Shown: positions 59,691 through 64,000 of the stretch, piece after piece | Layout of the letters: the number at the start of each line of letters is the position of its first letter | Numbering within the stretch: the first letter of the stretch is position 1 | Assembly: GCA_014529385.2 (NCBI GenBank) | Contig: CM043945.1 | Span: forward strand, 95,520,112-95,584,111 | Origin: Adiantum capillus-veneris | Taxonomy: Eukaryota > Streptophyta > Polypodiopsida > Polypodiales > Pteridaceae | Direction of reading: 5' to 3' | Length of the DNA stretch: 64,000 nucleotides | Notes under the pieces: model-generated | Told to the model about the DNA's origin: nothing | What the model saw: only the letters and a program-made list of their open reading frames with translations | Databases searched by the model: none | Program-made: the position numbers and the translations under genes

Positions 59691-60439
59691 CAACACAACC
59701 AATCAAGCCTTTCTTACCGACTCTAAGATTCACAAACACAAAGTTTGGTCTGGAAACTACAACAACGTCACAACAATCAGCAAGCTCAAGGCATGATTCC
59801 ATCTCGAGTAACTTGAGTCTCCCTTGTGATTCAGCCCCGAGACTCTTTTGATTCAGTCCTTCTTCACCCTTGCAATTCACAAACATAGTGCAAAAAATTC
59901 TCACGGATGACAACTATTACTTCTCGCAAAGTCTAAGGTATGGCAGCAAAATCTAAGATATGGCAGCTTGATAAATTTGTGCACTAGCAAAATAAAAATT
60001 TTGCATGATGAATTTCTCAAACTTTTGAGTTGATTTTGCATGTGCAGATTCTCTTGAATCGCTACTACTTGTTTGAACTTTATCTTGTGAACATTTTTTG
60101 GAGAAGGTATGGCAATTTCATCATGACTTGTACTATGAATCTGCTTGTATTGTTTGGAAGTGTGACATCTTCTTGGAAAAGAAAAATGCTGGTGTGTGCC
60201 AAAAAAATGAAATGTAGTTTTTATCTATTGTTGTTTTTGGGCAGAGGAGTGCCTTCCTACAGATTGCAGAGACTTTGTGCGTTGTTTTTGGCTGATTATG
60301 CATAATCCTCATATTGTGAGTGCTCCTCAGCCTTGTCAATTAGCAATTGCGTTGATCTCATGTGTTGTGTCTGGTTGTCAAATTGCTCTCAAGCTTAAAG
60401 TTTGGAGTTTTGATGCGGGTGTTTGCCTTTTTCTTTTAG

Positions 60440-62140
60440 ATTTTACAATGTCTCAAAGAACGTTGTGGGCTATGCCCCGTTTCACAAACAACAACCACCT
60501 CCAAAGAAAACAAAAAAAAGACGCCGTATCAAAGACGGTCTCTCTATTGAGGAGGACACAGAGCTGCATGCCCATGGTAGCAATAGCTTAGGAGTAAGTA
60601 ATGATGACACCACAAATAGTAAGAATGCACCTAATGTTCATGAAAAAGATACCGAATCTCAAAAAGCACTACGTAGGCTTGCATGGAATCCTGCTTGGGC
60701 TGGAAGCAATGGTGCTTTTGAATGGGCAGAGTTTGAGTCAGTAAGTGCTTGAATTTTTTGTAAGTATTGTAAGCAAGTAAAAAATTCAAGAAGTGAATTT
60801 GGAAAGAATGGATCCATCAATATACAACATAGTGCATTAACAGAGCATGCAGGTACCAGATCTCATGAGGATGCACGCTACATGTTTGGAAAAACCAAGA
60901 TGACTGTGGATGATGGGATTCAAAGGCATCAAGATGTTGGAATGGTAAGCACTAGAAAATTGTTTGCTGCATCTTATTATGTTGCGAAAGAAGATTTGGC
61001 TTTTAGTAAGTTCATATCTACTCTTGACTTGTTAGAGTATTGCGAGTGTCCTCAGTTGTTGAGAGACCTTTATCAAAATGATAAAGCATGCAGCTCTTTT
61101 GTGCGGTATATTAGTGAGGATTTGCTAATAAAAATCTTGCAACGTCTTAAGGCTTCAAATTTCTACAGCATCATGCTTGATGAGTCAACTGATGTAAGTT
61201 TGGATCAGCATATGATTGTGTATGCATCTTTCATAGAAGACTCAAAGCCTGTTACAGTTTTTCTAGGTTTGTTAGAGATTGATGAAGGTACTTCTCACCA
61301 TTTACATGAACGTGCAAGTTCTTTTTGTCGTAGATGCAATTAGATCGATCCAAAATGGCATGTATAGGCACTGATGGTGCCTCAGCCATGGTTGGTCGGC
61401 ATAATGGGGTGACAACCCGTTTTAAACGAGAGAATCCATTCATGACTTCCATTCATTGAATTGCTCATCGCACTAGTCTATGTCTTGTTGATGCTGTGAA
61501 AGCAAGTGAATATGCACAATTTATTGATCAGGTCGTAAATGAAATTGCAGCGACTTTTAGTAAGAGTTCTGCTAAAAGCGCAAAATTGGAAGAGTTAGAG
61601 TCTGAGTTTGGATGTGCAGCCTTACAGATGAGTCGCATTCATAAGGTGAGATGGTTGAGCAGATCACTATGCGTTCATAAAGTGTGCGAGTCTCTTGAGC
61701 CATTGTTAATCTTTCTCTTTGAGAAGGTTAGAAACTTTCAATTTATGTACAATTTGCACTTTATGGCTGACATTTTGCAACGGTTGGCCACTTTGTCAAA
61801 GATCTTTCAGAGTGCATTTGTTGATGTAACAATTGTGGTTGGTCTTGTTGAAGCAGAAATGCGTATAATCACTGCACAGTTTGTAGAAATGCCTATCATG
61901 GATGTGAATGCTTGCATTCTTGATCGTCTAGAATATCCAATAATTCCAGATTATGGACCACGTAATGGACAGCTTGCAGCATTACGTGCATCCATGCGAA
62001 GCAACATGTATAGATCTGTGGAGATCAAAAGGGTAAGATCTGGTAAGGATATGGAAAATGCAATAGCTTTCCAAATGCAGTTCTCTAAGTTTTTGATTCA
62101 AAATTTGCATGAGCGGTTTCCTGATATGGGTCTTCTTGAG
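60440..62140 (+). pseudogene. hAT-type transposase pseudogene (BED-like finger, DUF4371-like), 3' truncated
   Basis: Cut-and-paste transposase of the hAT superfamily, of the kind related to ZNF862/ZMYM-like plant proteins. A basic stretch (KKTKKRRRIK) is followed by a Cys2-His2 BED/TTF-like finger (CKYC ... EHAGTRSHEDA) at 60755-60875, after a TGA at 60750. 60882-61343 has SIMLDESTDVSLDQH (first catalytic Asp). After a frameshift at about 61335 the sequence continues with GTDGASAMVGRHNGV (second Asp region), a stop replacing the Cys of the usual CIAHR motif, and 61496-62140 (DQVVNEIAATFSKS, HKVRWLSRS). The C-terminal dimerisation domain is missing because copia-3 is inserted at 62141. Confidence 0.8.
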
Positions 62141-62306
62141 TGTTGGGATTAAAGCCCAAGTGGCCTCTTATGCGGATATGGCCGGCCGCCCGCCTAACTC
62201 ACTTACCTCTAACTCTTTGTATATACTAACATATTCTTTGTGAATACTAAGGAATTGTGAGATAACCCTTCTAACAGATCTCTGCGTACTGTACTGTGTA
62301 AGCTCA

Positions 62307-62337
<31 letters not shown>

Positions 62338-62365
62338 TCGACCCACGCTCCGCTCCGCGACTTCA
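62141..62365 (+). repeat. 5' LTR of copia-3
   Basis: 225 bases, TGTTGGGATT...GACTTCA. It contains (GT)n(GA)n at 62307-62336. It differs from the copia-2 LTR except at the start and near the end. Confidence 0.85.
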
Positions 62366-63406
62366 ATTGGTATCAGAGCCTTGGTTCAGTGCGGATTTGC
62401 GCAATCGCGCGCGCGCGCACTTTTCCGGCAGATTCTGGATCCGGAGTTCGAAAATTCACACTCGGCGTTCCGGGAGCGTTTCCACCAGGCGACCTGGGGT
62501 TTTACCCCCCTTTCGAAGCCGTTTATGCCCTCAGAATTTCGTTCTGAGCACTACAGCAGAAGATAGATTTCAGCCGCAAAGAAATCCGTCTTGTGTAGAT
62601 TGGCAAGCAGGAGGTGGTCGACATCAATATCGACATCGACATACATCACTTATTCGTCTTCAGAGCATCATCTATAGACCAGGTACACATATATATCATC
62701 AGATATATATATTGCAGTCTGCATTGTTACTTCTTGTGCTTGCCAGGTTCCAGGGGAGGTGTGGCCATACGACGGCTTGACACCACTGGCATGTATTGCA
62801 GATTGATGTACTGTGATTATGGGTCTGCTAGTTGTGAGTCACGCTAGCAGACAGACCGCCGCAGCGGTCATAGGACAGTGATTGGTCTATTATAGGATGT
62901 ATGCTAGTTCTGGGCAGTTTGCTGAGCCATCTGAGAGGGTCGTGTGTGAGGTTTTTTGAAGCCAAGCACTGGGGGCTCGGTTACCCAGTGTGAGGTGGAT
63001 TAGGTTGCTGGAGTTCCCCTCTACACGCATCCTCTTCGGCGACTTTTATCCCTTAGGATGTATGACTTTGTGTAGACACTGGATTGCATCTTATGCGTCA
63101 GGCCGTTGAGGCATTGTTCAGAGTTCAGTCTTGAGACAGATACAGGTTCTGTCATCGCCCAGAGAGGAGACAGTGTATGCTTACAGGATTTGTCACTGGT
63201 CAGCTATTTATGATTGTTTCTTGAGCTATCGTTTGGTTCCCAGAGCTCAGTTTACAGGGGAGACTCTGTCAAAAATTTTCAAAATACTGACAGTTCCTGA
63301 GGAGAGGTGTTCAGCTTGTTGATTACAGCTTGTTTACTGTGTACAGAGGCCAGTTTACAGGGGAAACTCTGCCGGATTTTTCTCAGGAGTAAAAAGTTTG
63401 GCAGAT
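62366..63406 (+). promoter_or_regulatory. copia-3 primer site and untranslated leader
   Basis: Primer site TGGTATCAGAGCC at 62368. The leader has GTGAGTCACGCTAGCA followed by the near-palindrome GACCGCCGCAGCGGTC (62854-62869), and TTTACAGGGGARACTCTG at about 63250 and 63351. Each has a counterpart at the same relative place in copia-2. Confidence 0.65.
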
Positions 63407-64000
63407 ATGGCATCTTCTCACAGTGAGACTCTTTACAACATAAAGAAGCTGGATGGCACAAACTTTCCATTCTGGAAGAAGCAGATTTGGCAGGTTTTGG
63501 TGCAGAAAAAACAAGTGAAGCCACTGAAGCTCAAAGGGGAGAGACCAGAATTTATGGCTGAAGATGAGTGGGAAGAGCTTGACGAGTTAGCTTGTTCCAC
63601 AATCATGCTGACACTGGCAGAAAATGTTTACTTCAACGTAGCAGAAGAGACTACAGCGTATGGCGTATGGCAAAAGCTATGTGGTATGTACGAGAAACAA
63701 AGTGCTGCTTCTCAGATTTACTGGCTCAAGAAATTGGTGGATTTGAAGATGAAGGAAGGGACAGCCATGTCAAATCATCTGAATGAATTTCACTCAATTT
63801 TCAGCCAGTTAACAGCACAGGAGATAGTCTTTCCAGATTCAGTGAAGGCTATGTTTCTCTTAATCACTTTGCCAGACAGTTGGGATACTTTTCGTACAGC
63901 ATTAAGTAATTCTGTCGCGCCAGAAGGTCTTACAAGTGCCAATGTAGAAGGCAGCTTGCTCACAGAGGAAGTGAACAGGAAGAACATTGACAAAGGCAAA
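63407..64000 (+). CDS. gag: copia-3 gag, N-terminal 198 codons
   Basis: Particle protein of the element. ATG at 63407 (MASSHSETLYNIKKLDGTNF), then open to the window edge. It shares with copia-2 Gag the motifs FWKKQIW, MSNHLNEFHSIFSQL and LPDSWDTFRTALSNS. The zinc knuckle would lie beyond the edge. The start is chosen because the same Met begins copia-2 gag, shortly after the same leader motif. Confidence 0.9.
   Translation, partial: MASSHSETLYNIKKLDGTNFPFWKKQIWQVLVQKKQVKPLKLKGERPEFMAEDEWEELDELACSTIMLTLAENVYFNVAEETTAYGVWQKLCGMYEKQSAASQIYWLKKLVDLKMKEGTAMSNHLNEFHSIFSQLTAQEIVFPDSVKAMFLLITLPDSWDTFRTALSNSVAPEGLTSANVEGSLLTEEVNRKNIDKGK

Larger units (their letters stand above)
62141..64000 (+). mobile_element. 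Ty1/copia retrotransposon (copia-3), 5' part, runs off the right edge
   Basis: 5' LTR, primer site, a 1-kb leader and the start of gag are present; the rest lies outside the window. The leader and Gag resemble copia-2 closely. The five bases before the LTR (TTGAG) would be the target duplication. No stop is seen in the visible gag, unlike copia-2, so this may be the better preserved copy. Confidence 0.95.

Overview
This is nuclear DNA of a land plant. The evidence is a spliced plastid-division gene with plant-type GT-AG introns, Ty1/copia and Ty3/gypsy retrotransposons with plant initiator-Met tRNA primer sites, a plant-type LINE, a plant hAT transposase relic, and very many long GA/CT and CA/GT microsatellites. 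The lineage cannot be fixed from the window alone. Protein-coding content is sparse and most of the window is nested, decaying mobile DNA.

Layout. 1-1700: decayed coding-like repeats. 2341-5771: the 3' part of an ARC3-like plastid division gene (FtsZ-like C-terminal part, acidic linker, MORN repeats) in seven exons with consistent splice phases; its 5' exons are not visible. 5772-18800: gene-poor, with one LTR (9335-9651), decayed gypsy gag pieces, four inverted-repeat (foldback/MITE-like) elements, microsatellites and a weakly supported minus-strand transcription unit (about 17165-18330). 18818-25353: a complete non-autonomous LTR element with very short LTRs and 5-bp target duplication CCATG. 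26032-27340: a dispersed repeat also present inverted at about 49081-50475. 28047-33862: a complete minus-strand copia element (TSD GACAC) inserted into a 211-bp tandem repeat. 36035-38102: a small TRIM-like LTR element that carries an intronless fragment of ribosomal protein eL6, fused in frame to sequence of unknown origin. 38103-47838: a decayed LINE, split by a complete plus-strand copia element (41877-47408, TSD GATTC). 47838-50475: gypsy integrase relic joined to the dispersed repeat. 50900-52560: degenerate tandem repeats. 52740-56800: decayed minus-strand gypsy element whose reverse-transcriptase segment is tandemly triplicated. 57166-59690: a minisatellite, an unknown acidic ORF and an exon-sized strictosidine-synthase-like fragment. 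60440-62140: hAT transposase pseudogene cut off by the 5' LTR of a third copia element, whose intact gag runs off the right edge.

The only plausible working host gene seen is ARC3-like; copia-3 gag (63407-64000) is also open as far as it is visible. The most unusual object is the TRIM-like element with the captured eL6 fragment: LTRs, polypurine tract, target duplication and an open chimeric reading frame are all present, so it looks like a fairly recent retrotransposition of a unit that had picked up host mRNA. The two related copia elements also share a leader organisation (GC-rich palindrome plus a duplicated short motif before gag) that may be an RNA dimerisation/packaging signal.
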